Positions 1 through 7,645 of a stretch of 33,109 bases of DNA are shown piece by piece. The stretch comes from CALUTH01 sp964452495. GTDB lineage: Bacteria; Cyanobacteriota; Vampirovibrionia; Gastranaerophilales; Gastranaerophilaceae. Location of the stretch: positions 1 through 33,109 of the forward strand of contig CAYVMC010000025.1 in NCBI GenBank assembly GCA_964452495.1, written 5' to 3'. Positions within the stretch are counted from its first letter, which is position 1. Each line of letters opens with the position of its first letter. The notes below the pieces were generated by a model. That model made no database searches and was not told the DNA's origin. It worked only from the letters and a program-made list of their open reading frames with translations. Position numbers and translations under genes: made by a program.

Positions 1-1382
1 ATACAACTACTACTCATCTCGAAACAATAACTAATGCAGAAGAATTTGTAGACAAACTTGATACAAATACTGAAGAAGAAACAGTAAGCAGTACGGTATC
101 AGAAATTACAGAAGAAGCAATAAATGATGACATAGATACAACTACAACTCATCCAAAAGCAACAATTAATGCAGAAGAATTTGTAGACAACCTTGATACA
201 AATACCGAAGAAGAAACAACAAGCAATCAAAGCGACATTGTTGCTGACGATTCTAGTACGAAAAGTGACAAGTTTATTCCTACAGCAGAATACGTTAGAT
301 TAAAGGCATCTCTTGCTGCTGAGGAAAATACAGTCTCTACAGATGATAATGATACTGTTTTTACAATTGAAGAAAGTTCAGAAGATGTTGTAAGCGATCA
401 AAGTGGTACTGTTGCAGACGAATCAAGTACGAAAGTTGACGTGTTTGTGTCTTCAGCAGAATATGTTAGTACAGTCAATGAAGTAGAACAGGCTGAGGAA
501 ACGGAAACCACATTGCCAAAGGTTTTAGAAAAAGCAATAGAGTCTGGGTATATGGAAGAAATAACAAAAGCTTTAGATGAACTTGGTGTTTCGTATGAAA
601 ATGTCAAGACTGGAGTGGAGAAAGATAAAACAGGCTATATAGAGACCTCGCTTTATACTGTAAAATTCAGCTATGAAGGTGAAGATTATGAAATATCTTG
701 CAAATCAGCATATTCTACTAACAAGACACCTATAGATAACAGTGTTGAAACGAGATTGGAACAAGCCATCGATTTATTCAAAAGTGGCAATACTAGTGAA
801 CTTACGCTTCTTGAAGGTTTAGGTATTGAATATGATATGCAGGAAAATACTGGCGGCGGATATGTTATAACGTTTGAGTATGATGGAAATGATTACATTG
901 CAGCGTATGATTTTGTTTCACAGGTGTTGACGGATGCAATCAATCAGAAAGATGCTGGTAAAATTACGGATGAACTTGATAAACTTGGTGTTAAATATGA
1001 GATAGCAAGAGATTCAAGCAAAGACTACCAAGCTGCTGTTATTGTAACATTCAACTATGAGGGCAAAGATTATGAAATTCCTTGTGAGCAAAAGGCTACA
1101 GCCGAAAAAGGAATGATAGATAACAGTGTTGAAACGAGATTGGAACAAGCCATCGATTTATTCAAAAGTGGCAATACTAGCGAACTTACACTTCTTGAAG
1201 ATTTAGGTATTGAATATGATATGCAGGAAAATGCTAGCGGTGGATACACAATAACCTTTAGCTACGAAGGTGTAAATTATGAAGCTACTTACACTCCGTA
1301 TGATACACCGTCAATATCACAAGAAATCTTGGATAAGATGAATGAAAATTTACTTAATAACGCATGGAATTTTAGTTCATAG
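1..1382 (+). CDS. Large acidic repeat protein, C-terminal part (5' end outside window)
   Basis: The frame is open from base 3 to the TAG at 1380-1382 (459 residues) with no stop, so this is the 3' end of a longer gene. The GTG at 441 is in frame but has no ribosome site and is not the start. The first 150 residues are Asp/Glu/Thr/Ser-rich and contain a 45-residue unit seen twice (bases 1-83 and 136-218) with the motif NAEEFVD.LDTN. After that come four related modules of about 60 residues. Each has a helix-like stretch (for example AIDLFKSGNTSELTLLE), a LGI/V.Y segment and a beta-like F.YEG.DYE ending. Modules 2 and 4 are nearly identical at DNA level, and 1 and 3 resemble each other, giving a 128-residue super-repeat. 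There is no C-terminal anchor or sorting signal. It is probably an exported or surface protein, but function is not recognised. Confidence 0.75.
   Translation, partial: TTTTHLETITNAEEFVDKLDTNTEEETVSSTVSEITEEAINDDIDTTTTHPKATINAEEFVDNLDTNTEEETTSNQSDIVADDSSTKSDKFIPTAEYVRLKASLAAEENTVSTDDNDTVFTIEESSEDVVSDQSGTVADESSTKVDVFVSSAEYVSTVNEVEQAEETETTLPKVLEKAIESGYMEEITKALDELGVSYENVKTGVEKDKTGYIETSLYTVKFSYEGEDYEISCKSAYSTNKTPIDNSVETRLEQAIDLFKSGNTSELTLLEGLGIEYDMQENTGGGYVITFEYDGNDYIAAYDFVSQVLTDAINQKDAGKITDELDKLGVKYEIARDSSKDYQAAVIVTFNYEGKDYEIPCEQKATAEKGMIDNSVETRLEQAIDLFKSGNTSELTLLEDLGIEYDMQENASGGYTITFSYEGVNYEATYTPYDTPSISQEILDKMNENLLNNAWNFSS
732..848 (+). repeat. Near-identical direct repeat, copy 1 (module 2 of the acidic protein)
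   Basis: About 117 bases starting ATAGATAACAGTGTTGAAAC recur 384 bases later (1116-1232) with only a few differences. The offset is exactly 128 codons, so the reading frame is kept. This points to recent internal duplication or gene conversion within the gene. Confidence 0.9.
1116..1232 (+). repeat. Near-identical direct repeat, copy 2 (module 4 of the acidic protein)
   Basis: Partner of 732-848. The modules outside this block (1 and 3) have diverged much further, so the homogenised tract is bounded. Confidence 0.9.
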
Positions 1383-1810
1383 GGCTAATACTTTTTACTA
1401 GAATCGGCAGTTGATACCAACTGCCGATTTCGTTTGTTGGTAGATAATTTTTTCACTGCTAAGTTTACATATAGGCTTTTTATATAGTTAAAGAGATTCT
1501 TTGCCTCTGAATTGTTGACGGGTGCAAAATGATGTGGCACTTTTGTCGTCTTACTTCAAACCAGCAGTTATTCTGATCTTTAAAATTTTTGTAAGACATT
1601 GTGCCTGAGGAATAAATTTTTACAAATGAATAACCGTTAATAATAAACAAGCTCTTTTACTGTTTTATATGCAGGACAGGTAAAAAGAATCAGGTGCTAT
1701 ATTATAAAAAACATCAGAAACAATTAATTTCATAGAAGATGAAACCCTTATAACCGGACAAAATTTTTAATCTTCATAAGTATTTACCAATGCAATAATT
1801 AATAGGCTGT
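1383..1810. other. 428-base intergenic stretch; possible minus-strand gene remnant
   Basis: Apart from the terminator at 1402-1429, no complete gene is visible. On the minus strand, 1385-1555 is open for 56 codons without an ATG, and the text reads like protein (KVPHHFAPVNNSEAKNLFNY, then IKSLYVNLAVKKL). A second minus-strand frame begins with an ATG at about 1600 (MSYKNFKDQNNCWFEVRRQ) and runs into the same region one frame off. Together they could be one frameshifted or decayed small gene. This is weak: there is no recognised family, and the frame overlaps the terminator. From 1600 to 1810 I see nothing beyond AT-rich sequence. Confidence 0.25.
1402..1429 (+). terminator. Intrinsic terminator after the acidic repeat protein
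   Basis: A perfect 12-base stem (AATCGGCAGTTG with CAACTGCCGATT, loop ATAC) is followed by a T-rich tract TTCGTTTG. It lies 20 bases after the TAG and ends the transcript of the large gene. Confidence 0.85.
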
Positions 1811-2395
1811 CTAAATAAGGTTTACAAATCCTGTTGAATGATCCAGATGACATTTTGCAATATAAAGCTTGTTATTTTTAACAGCATCGGATATTATTTT
1901 CGAGTGGTTAAGGAGAAACTCTTCTACCCACAATGTATGCTGTTGTGCAAAAAAGTTATGACACGTTATATCTTCTTTTTTATCCAGAACGGGGTAAACA
2001 CAGTTTAAAATAGAATCAAAATACCCCGTCTTATTTGGATAGTTGTCTCTTGCGTATTTCATAACACCACAATCGTCATGCCCTAATAAAATCATAAGCG
2101 GAACTTTTAGTTTGTATACAGCATACTCAAGACTCTCAACAACATTAGGTCCTGCAGTAATGCCGGCAACACGAACAACAAATAATTCTCCTATACCGCA
2201 ATCAAAAATTATTTCGGGGACTACCCTTGAATCGGAACAGCTAAGTACTGCTGCATAAGGTTCTTGATGGAAGGCATATTTCTTAAGCGTTTCTAAAGTC
2301 ATATTTGAAGCAGTAGGAGTTCCGTTAACAAAATTCCTATTTCCTCTTAATAATTTATCCAGCTCACTTTTTGCACTTATTGGTATGTTATCCAT
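1811..2395 (-). CDS. Beta-class carbonic anhydrase
   Basis: The product interconverts CO2 and bicarbonate with a catalytic zinc. The 194-residue protein has the beta-class signatures: C53-S-D55-S-R57 (zinc Cys and the Asp-Arg dyad) and H106-D-D-C109 in GHDDCG, giving the Cys-His-Cys zinc set. A typical TG.V ending is near the C-terminus. There is no signal peptide, so it is cytosolic. I chose the ATG at 2395-2393 rather than the in-frame ATG seven codons upstream because that upstream codon lies within the promoter. A TGCTATAAT extended -10 ends six bases before the chosen ATG, and there is no Shine-Dalgarno, so the message is probably leaderless. It is divergent from the antiporter, consistent with shared pH/bicarbonate homeostasis (inference). 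Confidence 0.9.
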   Translation of the reverse strand: MDNIPISAKSELDKLLRGNRNFVNGTPTASNMTLETLKKYAFHQEPYAAVLSCSDSRVVPEIIFDCGIGELFVVRVAGITAGPNVVESLEYAVYKLKVPLMILLGHDDCGVMKYARDNYPNKTGYFDSILNCVYPVLDKKEDITCHNFFAQQHTLWVEEFLLNHSKIISDAVKNNKLYIAKCHLDHSTGFVNLI

Positions 2396-2401
2396 AAAAG
2401 C

Positions 2402-2407
2402 ATTATA
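2402..2407 (-). promoter_or_regulatory. Extended -10 box (TGC-TATAAT) for the carbonic anhydrase
   Basis: TATAAT preceded by TG and one base, six bases upstream of the ATG. The predicted start of transcription falls on or next to the A of the ATG. No good -35 is visible, which the extended -10 could compensate for. Confidence 0.6.
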
Positions 2408-2472
2408 GCATAACAAATGTTAGGTAAAAATAAAAATATATGATACACTTAAATACAGAAGGGAGATACTGG

Positions 2473-4065
2473 ATGTCAACAATTATACTTTTTTGTGCAA
2501 TAGTAATATTTTCGTGTATTATTACTAATAAATTTTCAAATAAGCTGGGAATGCCAGCCCTGCTTTTTTTTATGTTTATGGGGATGCTATTCGGCTCTGA
2601 TGGCGTATTTAAACTGGCATTTGATGATTATAATCTTACATCAAAACTGTGTTCAATCGGTTTGTTATTTATAATATTTTACGGTGGTTTTTGTACAAAA
2701 AAAATTGATGATAATAAAGCGACTGCACAGGCTATTTTACTCTCTTCTGCCGGAACAGTTATGACGGCTTTATTAACTGCTGCATTTTGTTATTTTGTTC
2801 TCAAAATTTCATTTGCGGAGAGTTTTTTAATAGGGTCGGTAATAAGTTCTACTGATGCAGCATCGGTCTTTGCGATACTCCGTTCAAAAAGATTGAATCT
2901 CAAGTATAATACCGCACCTATTCTTGAATTTGAAAGCGGGAGTAATGACCCGTTTGCTTATATGTTGACGATTATAGGTATCTCTTTTCTGCATTCAGGA
3001 CAGGCGAATTCAATTATTCCGATGCTGCTTTCTCAAGTCGGTATTGGTATTTTAACCGGTATAGTAATTGCCTGTCTTGCTATATTTGTATTCAAAAAAA
3101 CACATATTCTATCAGAAGGTACAGATACCCTTTTTATGGTTGCAGTAGCACTCGCTTCTTTTGCTATCCCTGATTTAGTCGGAGGAAACGGATATTTGAG
3201 TGTATATATCACAGGTCTCATACTTGGAAACAGTGAAATTAAAAATAAAATAAGTATGATTTATTTTTTCGATGGTATAACTGCATTATGCCAGATTCTG
3301 ATATTTTTCTTAATAGGTTTTCTGGCATTCCCTCACAAAATACCAGAAAGCATAGTTCCCGCTTGTTTAATTATGGCTTTTCTATCATTTATTGCCCGCC
3401 CTCTTGCAGTCTCGGCGATAATGCTACCGTTTAAAGCTACATTTGCACAGATATCATTTGTTTCTTGGGCAGGCTTAAGAGGAGCTGCATCAATTGTATT
3501 TGCTATACTTGTTGTTGCAGATAGTGCTGTACTAAAATATGATTTATTTCACATTGTTTTTATAGTGGTTCTTATTTCTGTTGCAATTCAAGGCTCACTA
3601 CTACCATTAATAGCCCGCAGGGAAAACATGATTGACAGATTTTGTGATGTAAGAAAAACATTTAACGATTACCAGCAAGAATCGGCTATAAATCTAAGTA
3701 CAATAAAAATTACTGATAGGCACCCTTGGCATGGAATGCAATTAAAAGATATCCATATTAGTGATAATGCACTTATCCTTGTTGTAAACAGACACGGAGA
3801 AAAAATAATTCCAAACGGTGATACAGCACTGCTTCCCGGTGATGAAGTGCTGACCGGAACAACAGTTATTAATTCAAAAAGTGATATAAATCTTTGTGAA
3901 ACAACAATAGATGAGGGACACCAGTGGTTAAATAAAAAAATTAAAGATTTAAATTGCGGAGAAGGTTTCTTAATTGCAATAATTAAGCGTGGCAGTTCCT
4001 CCTTTGTCCCTAATGGGAGTACTAAAATAGAGTTGAATGATACTGTAGTTTTTTACGCTTCTTAA
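2473..4065 (+). CDS. Potassium/proton antiporter, CPA1 family with C-terminal RCK_C (CvrA/NhaP2 type)
   Basis: A polytopic inner-membrane cation/proton antiporter of 530 residues. About 390 residues form a dozen hydrophobic segments. The signature ESGSNDP, with the conserved Asn-Asp in the ion-binding helix, is near residue 165, and a SWAGLRGAASI motif typical of the family is near residue 335. The last 130 residues are soluble with two RCK_C/TrkA_C-like units (each ending PNG....L..GD.V), which usually sense nucleotides or ions. The start at ATG 2473 is set by AGAAGGGAG seven bases upstream; an in-frame ATG at 2440 lies inside the promoter region. This agrees with family length. The neighbouring carbonic anhydrase gene is divergent. 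It exports K+ or Na+ in exchange for protons; the ion is not decided by sequence. Confidence 0.85.
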   Translation: MSTIILFCAIVIFSCIITNKFSNKLGMPALLFFMFMGMLFGSDGVFKLAFDDYNLTSKLCSIGLLFIIFYGGFCTKKIDDNKATAQAILLSSAGTVMTALLTAAFCYFVLKISFAESFLIGSVISSTDAASVFAILRSKRLNLKYNTAPILEFESGSNDPFAYMLTIIGISFLHSGQANSIIPMLLSQVGIGILTGIVIACLAIFVFKKTHILSEGTDTLFMVAVALASFAIPDLVGGNGYLSVYITGLILGNSEIKNKISMIYFFDGITALCQILIFFLIGFLAFPHKIPESIVPACLIMAFLSFIARPLAVSAIMLPFKATFAQISFVSWAGLRGAASIVFAILVVADSAVLKYDLFHIVFIVVLISVAIQGSLLPLIARRENMIDRFCDVRKTFNDYQQESAINLSTIKITDRHPWHGMQLKDIHISDNALILVVNRHGEKIIPNGDTALLPGDEVLTGTTVINSKSDINLCETTIDEGHQWLNKKIKDLNCGEGFLIAIIKRGSSSFVPNGSTKIELNDTVVFYAS

Positions 4066-4078
4066 AATAAAAAATTAT

Positions 4079-4107
4079 TTGACACAAAAAATCTTTTTTG
4101 ATACCAT
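4079..4107 (+). promoter_or_regulatory. Promoter of the rplJ-rplL operon
   Basis: A perfect -35 TTGACA (4079-4084), a 17-base spacer and a -10 TACCAT (4102-4107). Transcription would start near 4114, giving a leader of about 220 bases before rplJ. Confidence 0.7.
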
Positions 4108-4113
4108 ACTATT

Positions 4114-4337
4114 GAACCGCAGACAATTAGTCCCAGCGGAGGAAGAATTAAAAGGCTGTTTTGAGCATTTTCCTACCCAAGGGTTAAATTGATAAAAGTC
4201 AGGCTAATCGAGGTTACACAGTCGAATTAATAATAGCTTTGTGTACGATTTTGCGGTTTAATATCTTCGCAAAATCTTTTTAATTTATGGGTCGAACGGA
4301 GAATTCCGATATTTATATATAAACAAAGGAGCAAATT
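4114..4337 (+). ncRNA. L10-type ribosomal protein leader (autoregulatory 5' UTR of rplJL)
   Basis: The 224-base untranslated leader contains a CCGCAGAC...CAGCGG helix (from about 4118), the AAGACA/CAGAC-type internal-loop sequence and further helices. These are the hallmarks by which ribosomal protein L10 (with L12) binds its own mRNA in many bacteria. The leader ends in a factor-independent terminator (4247-4281), so control here is probably by premature termination. The identification is by motif and position; I could not fold or score it. Confidence 0.65.
4247..4281 (+). terminator. Attenuator terminator in the rplJ leader
   Basis: A perfect 9-base stem (GATTTTGCG with CGCAAAATC), 12-base loop, and then TTTTT. 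It lies 56 bases before the rplJ ATG and so inside the transcribed leader, as expected of an attenuator rather than an end-of-gene terminator. Confidence 0.75.
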
Positions 4338-4859
4338 ATGTCAACAAAAGCCTTTAAAAACGAAAAACTTGCTAAAATTAAAGCAAATATTGAAAAAGCG
4401 CAAGTTGCTATCGTTTCTGATTATAAAGGTCTGACTGTTGAAGAGATTACAAATTTAAGACGTTCTCTTCAAAAGGAAGATGGTGACTATATGGTTACCA
4501 AAAATACATTGGCAAAGCTTGCAATCAAGGGAACCCCTTATGAAGTTTTATCCGATGTATTAACAGGACCTGTGGCAATTGCTTTCGGGTATAAAGATCA
4601 AGTTATGCCGGCAAAAGCATTGTCAAAATTTATTAAAGACACTAAAAAAGGTGCAATCATTGCGGCAGCTCTTGATGGTAAATTATTAGATGCAAAAGAA
4701 GCAAAAGCACTTGCCGATTTACCAACGAAAGAAGAAATTTATGCCAAAATGCTTGGAAGTATCAATTCACCTGCCTCAGGTCTTGTATACTCTGTTAACG
4801 GTGTTATGGCAGCACTTACCCGTGCCGTTGCAGCAGTGCGCGATAAAAAAACTGCCTAG
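4338..4859 (+). CDS. rplJ: 50S ribosomal protein L10
   Basis: L10 anchors the L7/L12 dimers to 23S rRNA at the base of the ribosomal stalk. The 173-residue length and the N-terminal domain (KIKANIEKAQVAIVSDYKGL, TKNTLAKLA) are typical, and the C-terminal helix that carries L12 dimers is present. A strong AAAGGAG lies seven bases before the ATG. It is co-transcribed with rplL (41-base gap). Unusually, rplK and rplA are not upstream; an antiporter is. Confidence 0.97.
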   Translation: MSTKAFKNEKLAKIKANIEKAQVAIVSDYKGLTVEEITNLRRSLQKEDGDYMVTKNTLAKLAIKGTPYEVLSDVLTGPVAIAFGYKDQVMPAKALSKFIKDTKKGAIIAAALDGKLLDAKEAKALADLPTKEEIYAKMLGSINSPASGLVYSVNGVMAALTRAVAAVRDKKTA

Positions 4860-4900
4860 TATATAAAATGCACAATATTAATCAAAAAGGAGAATAAATT

Positions 4901-5278
4901 ATGAGTAATGTAGAATCTATTTTAGAATCAATTGAAAAATTAACACTTTTAGAAGCCGCTGAATTAGTAAAAGCTATGGAAGAAAAATTCGGAGTATCAG
5001 CAGCAGCTCCTGTTGCAGTAGCAGCTGCTCCGGCAGCTGGTGCAGCTACTCCGGCTGAAGAAGAAGCTTCTGAAGTATCTGTTATCCTTGCATCTGCAGG
5101 TGCTAACAAAATTGCTGTTCTTAAGGAAGTACGTGCAATCACAGGTCTTGGCTTAAAAGAAGCTAAAGATTTAGTTGACGGCGCACCGAAACCGGTTAAA
5201 GAAAATATCAAAAAAGAAGATGCTGAAGCTATTAAAAAACAATTGGAAGCAGCTGGCGCATCTGTTGAAATCAAGTAA
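4901..5278 (+). CDS. rplL: 50S ribosomal protein L7/L12
   Basis: The mobile stalk protein that recruits translational GTPases. In 125 residues it shows the N-terminal dimerisation helices (ESILESIEKLTLLEAAELVK), an Ala/Pro-rich hinge at about residues 38-55 and the conserved C-terminal domain with GLGLKEAKDLVDGAPKPVKE. AAAAAGGAG precedes the ATG. A terminator follows at 5310, so rpoB is not in this operon. Confidence 0.98.
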   Translation: MSNVESILESIEKLTLLEAAELVKAMEEKFGVSAAAPVAVAAAPAAGAATPAEEEASEVSVILASAGANKIAVLKEVRAITGLGLKEAKDLVDGAPKPVKENIKKEDAEAIKKQLEAAGASVEIK

Positions 5279-5309
5279 TTTCGCAAGTATTGATATTTTC
5301 AAGATTAAA

Positions 5310-5334
5310 AAAGGCGGACTTTATATCCGCCTTT
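5310..5334. terminator. Terminator between rplL and the convergent MarR-type gene
   Basis: A 9-base stem (AAAGGCGGA with TCCGCCTTT) with A-rich 5' and T-rich 3' flanks, placed between convergent genes. The flanks let it work in both directions. Confidence 0.8.
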
Positions 5335-5343
5335 ATTTATATC

Positions 5344-5799
5344 TTATTCCAATAATGATATATCCCCCACACTTTCTAGAACTAAATCTTGTACTTTTCT
5401 CAGCTCATTAATCAAGCCTGCAGTATCAGTAAATTTTGTTTCCCAGAGAAGAATTATATCATTCAGATAAACTCTTACTTCTTCGTAAAGAGCAAAACCA
5501 CTGTTTGTTATATTAATTTGATAAATCATTTTTCCGTTTTTAGTTCCCTGGCTTCTTGTAACGTACTTCTTCGCCTCAAGAGATGACAGGATTTTACCTG
5601 TATGAGAACGTCCTTTTAAAACCTTCTTAGATAAGTCACTTTGCGATATCCCAGGATTGTTTATTAATGTATCAAGTATAACAAACTCGTCATGTGAGAT
5701 GTTGCATTTTATTTTATTATTAAAAACATGTTTTGCGCTTAACTGAAGCAACCTTGCTGTTTTCTCGATTTCGTATGGTAAACACTCCGTATATGTCAC
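5344..5799 (-). CDS. MarR-family winged-helix transcriptional regulator
   Basis: A 151-residue protein with the MarR layout: an N-terminal helix, then a winged helix at about residues 35-105. The recognition part reads ISQSDLSKKVLKGRSHTGKI, followed by a SLEAKKYVTR wing and C-terminal dimerisation helices. MarR proteins act as dimers and usually repress small stress or efflux operons in response to ligands or oxidants. The GTG start is fixed by AAAGGAGAT nine bases upstream. The next gene upstream on this strand is another small winged-helix protein 32 bases away, so they are probably co-transcribed. No obvious target gene is adjacent. Confidence 0.8.
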   Translation of the reverse strand: MTYTECLPYEIEKTARLLQLSAKHVFNNKIKCNISHDEFVILDTLINNPGISQSDLSKKVLKGRSHTGKILSSLEAKKYVTRSQGTKNGKMIYQINITNSGFALYEEVRVYLNDIILLWETKFTDTAGLINELRKVQDLVLESVGDISLLE

Positions 5800-5831
5800 A
5801 GTTTATCTCCTTTATTTTTCATCAATATTAC

Positions 5832-6146
5832 TTAGTATGAAAAATACCTGTCAAAATCAACATCATCAAAACTACACAATAATGCAAAAATTTCATCGTT
5901 ATCATCAAGACGCTGAAAATTATACTCATCAAAAAGCCAGTACTTCGGATTAATACCTTTCACCCGAACAATATTTTTTTCCTTTAGCACTTGCAGTTTC
6001 TTTTTTACAATATCAATAGGTAAATCAACCAGTTTTGATAATTCTACAGCCGTTATACCGTCAGGATTTGAATATTTTTGCGGTGTTAAAAACATTAATT
6101 CGAGACCAACTTTTTTTAATTCTGCATCTTCTATCAAATAACTCAT
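5832..6146 (-). CDS. Small winged-helix DNA-binding protein
   Basis: A 104-residue protein with a helix-turn-helix stretch (GITAVELSKLVDLPIDIVKK) followed by KKLQVLKEKNIVRVKG, which fits the recognition helix and wing of an ArsR/MarR-like domain. The acidic C-terminal tail ends DDVDFDRYFSY. No metal-binding cysteine pattern is present. I chose the ATG at 6146-6144: TATAAT ends six bases before it and there is no Shine-Dalgarno, which suggests a leaderless message. The in-frame ATG five codons upstream overlaps the -10. It probably regulates together with the downstream MarR-type protein; targets are unknown. Confidence 0.65.
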   Translation of the reverse strand: MSYLIEDAELKKVGLELMFLTPQKYSNPDGITAVELSKLVDLPIDIVKKKLQVLKEKNIVRVKGINPKYWLFDEYNFQRLDDNDEIFALLCSFDDVDFDRYFSY

Positions 6147-6152
6147 ATTTAT

Positions 6153-6158
6153 ATTATA
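6153..6158 (-). promoter_or_regulatory. -10 box (TATAAT) for the small winged-helix gene, six bases before its ATG
   Basis: A perfect TATAAT with six bases to the ATG, the same geometry as at the carbonic anhydrase gene. Confidence 0.6.
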
Positions 6159-6367
6159 CATTGAATGTAAGAAAAATATATGAGCATGCTATAAATTTTC
6201 TGAATAAGAAAAATTTTTATAAAAAATTTTACATGTATATCCTCAAAGTCTTTTGTTTAGCTGAATACAAAAAAAAATACAAAAAATAGTTAATTTTTAA
6301 CATTTTGTTACAAATAGTCAATTATTGCTTAATAAATGACTTTATAAATATATAAATAGGGTTTATT

Positions 6368-7645
6368 ATGGGAATTGATGGAATTAAAGCAATAGGAATT
6401 ACAGATTCAGCTAAAAAAAATATTGAGCAGTCGTATGATGCTGTACACGGAAGTTCACCAGAACCGAGTATCTGGGAAAATTTTTCGCCTCTGATGTTAA
6501 CTAGTACTGCATTATTCCCTATCCTTTTTAAATCTAAGGATGTTAAAAGTATCCCTTTAGATAAAACTCTTTCAGGCAGAAATGCAAGATTAAATAAATC
6601 CAGAATTATATATCTAAATGAGCTTAGTGCTCGTACAGACGCATTAAAAATAAAAGATCCATTTTTGAATGCTGATTTAAACACTATTAATGCAAATATT
6701 AGTAAAGCTCAAAAAGCTGGTAAAATAACAAAAGCAGAACTTAAAGCACTTAATAAAAAATATTTTGAATTGCTAGAGAAAAGTTCTACATGGAAATTTT
6801 CACCTTTACAAAAAACATTAGCTAAATGTGCTGTTAAATCTCCAAATATACTCGGAAGATTTACTAAATCATTCATAAGCAATAAGTTTATGTTTCTTGT
6901 TGAAGCCGTTCAGGAAGTAGAATCGGTAATGAATGCCTTTAATAATAGTACAGATTCCGGAATGAGGCAACTCGCAAAATCAACGGGACGAGCAGTTGTT
7001 GGTTACAGCGGATTTGCTGCAGGAGCAGCTGCTGGCGGTAAAATTGGTGCATTACTTGGGTCTGTTATTCCTGGTGCAGGTACTTTTGTAGGCGGTTTAC
7101 TAGGAACTGTTATTGGTTTTTCAATTGGTGGTGTTTTTTCTCATCTAGCAAAAGCAGGTTATGATAAAGTTGTCACCAGTGAAGCTCAATCGGCAAAAGA
7201 AAAAACTCTTAGTACAATACTGTCATCAACAGATAACAGCGAAGAAGGAAAAAATATGCTGAGAAAGGAAATTCAATCATATATAGAATATCTTAACCAA
7301 GCCGAAGATATTGTTGCACAACTTCGTGAATATGATGCCGAAAAAGCTGCAAATATACAATCTCAAATGGTGGTAGTAAATAATGCTTTACAGGAGCTTT
7401 CTAAATTATATAGAGAAAAATATGGAGAAGATGTAATAGGTATGGCTGCTCCAGCAGCTACAAACACTACATCTGCAAGTAATAATTCTACCGCAGCAGT
7501 GGCTGCTCAGCAAAATCCACTTAGTAGTGCATATAACCTGACAGGAGTTACAGGCAACGAATTTATGAACTATACACCGCAGCAAGATTGGGCTTCAATG
7601 CTGCCGGCAGGAACCTATAACAGACTATTTAATGTAACAGCCTAG
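6368..7645 (+). CDS. Hypothetical protein with a central glycine-zipper hydrophobic segment
   Basis: A 425-residue protein with no recognised family and no N-terminal signal peptide. Residues 208-258 form a long Gly/Ala-rich hydrophobic stretch (AAGGKIGALLGSVIPGAGTF), the small-residue spacing of glycine zippers that pack membrane helices. Residues 90-140 are Lys-rich helix with AKITKAEL-like heptads, and residues 275-350 are charged helices, probably coiled coil. The C-terminal 60 residues are Ala/Thr/Asn-rich and end in an aromatic motif. The ATG has only a weak AGGG site. A promoter-like TTGCTT - 18 - TATATA lies at 6325-6354. It ends convergent with rubrerythrin, sharing a CTAG. Perhaps membrane-associated and lineage-specific (inference). 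Confidence 0.6.
   Translation: MGIDGIKAIGITDSAKKNIEQSYDAVHGSSPEPSIWENFSPLMLTSTALFPILFKSKDVKSIPLDKTLSGRNARLNKSRIIYLNELSARTDALKIKDPFLNADLNTINANISKAQKAGKITKAELKALNKKYFELLEKSSTWKFSPLQKTLAKCAVKSPNILGRFTKSFISNKFMFLVEAVQEVESVMNAFNNSTDSGMRQLAKSTGRAVVGYSGFAAGAAAGGKIGALLGSVIPGAGTFVGGLLGTVIGFSIGGVFSHLAKAGYDKVVTSEAQSAKEKTLSTILSSTDNSEEGKNMLRKEIQSYIEYLNQAEDIVAQLREYDAEKAANIQSQMVVVNNALQELSKLYREKYGEDVIGMAAPAATNTTSASNNSTAAVAAQQNPLSSAYNLTGVTGNEFMNYTPQQDWASMLPAGTYNRLFNVTA

Noticed and set aside
441..443. GTG as start of a 313-residue protein
   Set aside because: The frame stays open and repeat-like to the window start, and there is no ribosome site before 441.
4882..5286. 134-codon open frame on the minus strand opposite rplL
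   Set aside because: It is the complement of a clear, highly conserved rplL gene, with an Ala/Ser composition created by the L12 hinge.
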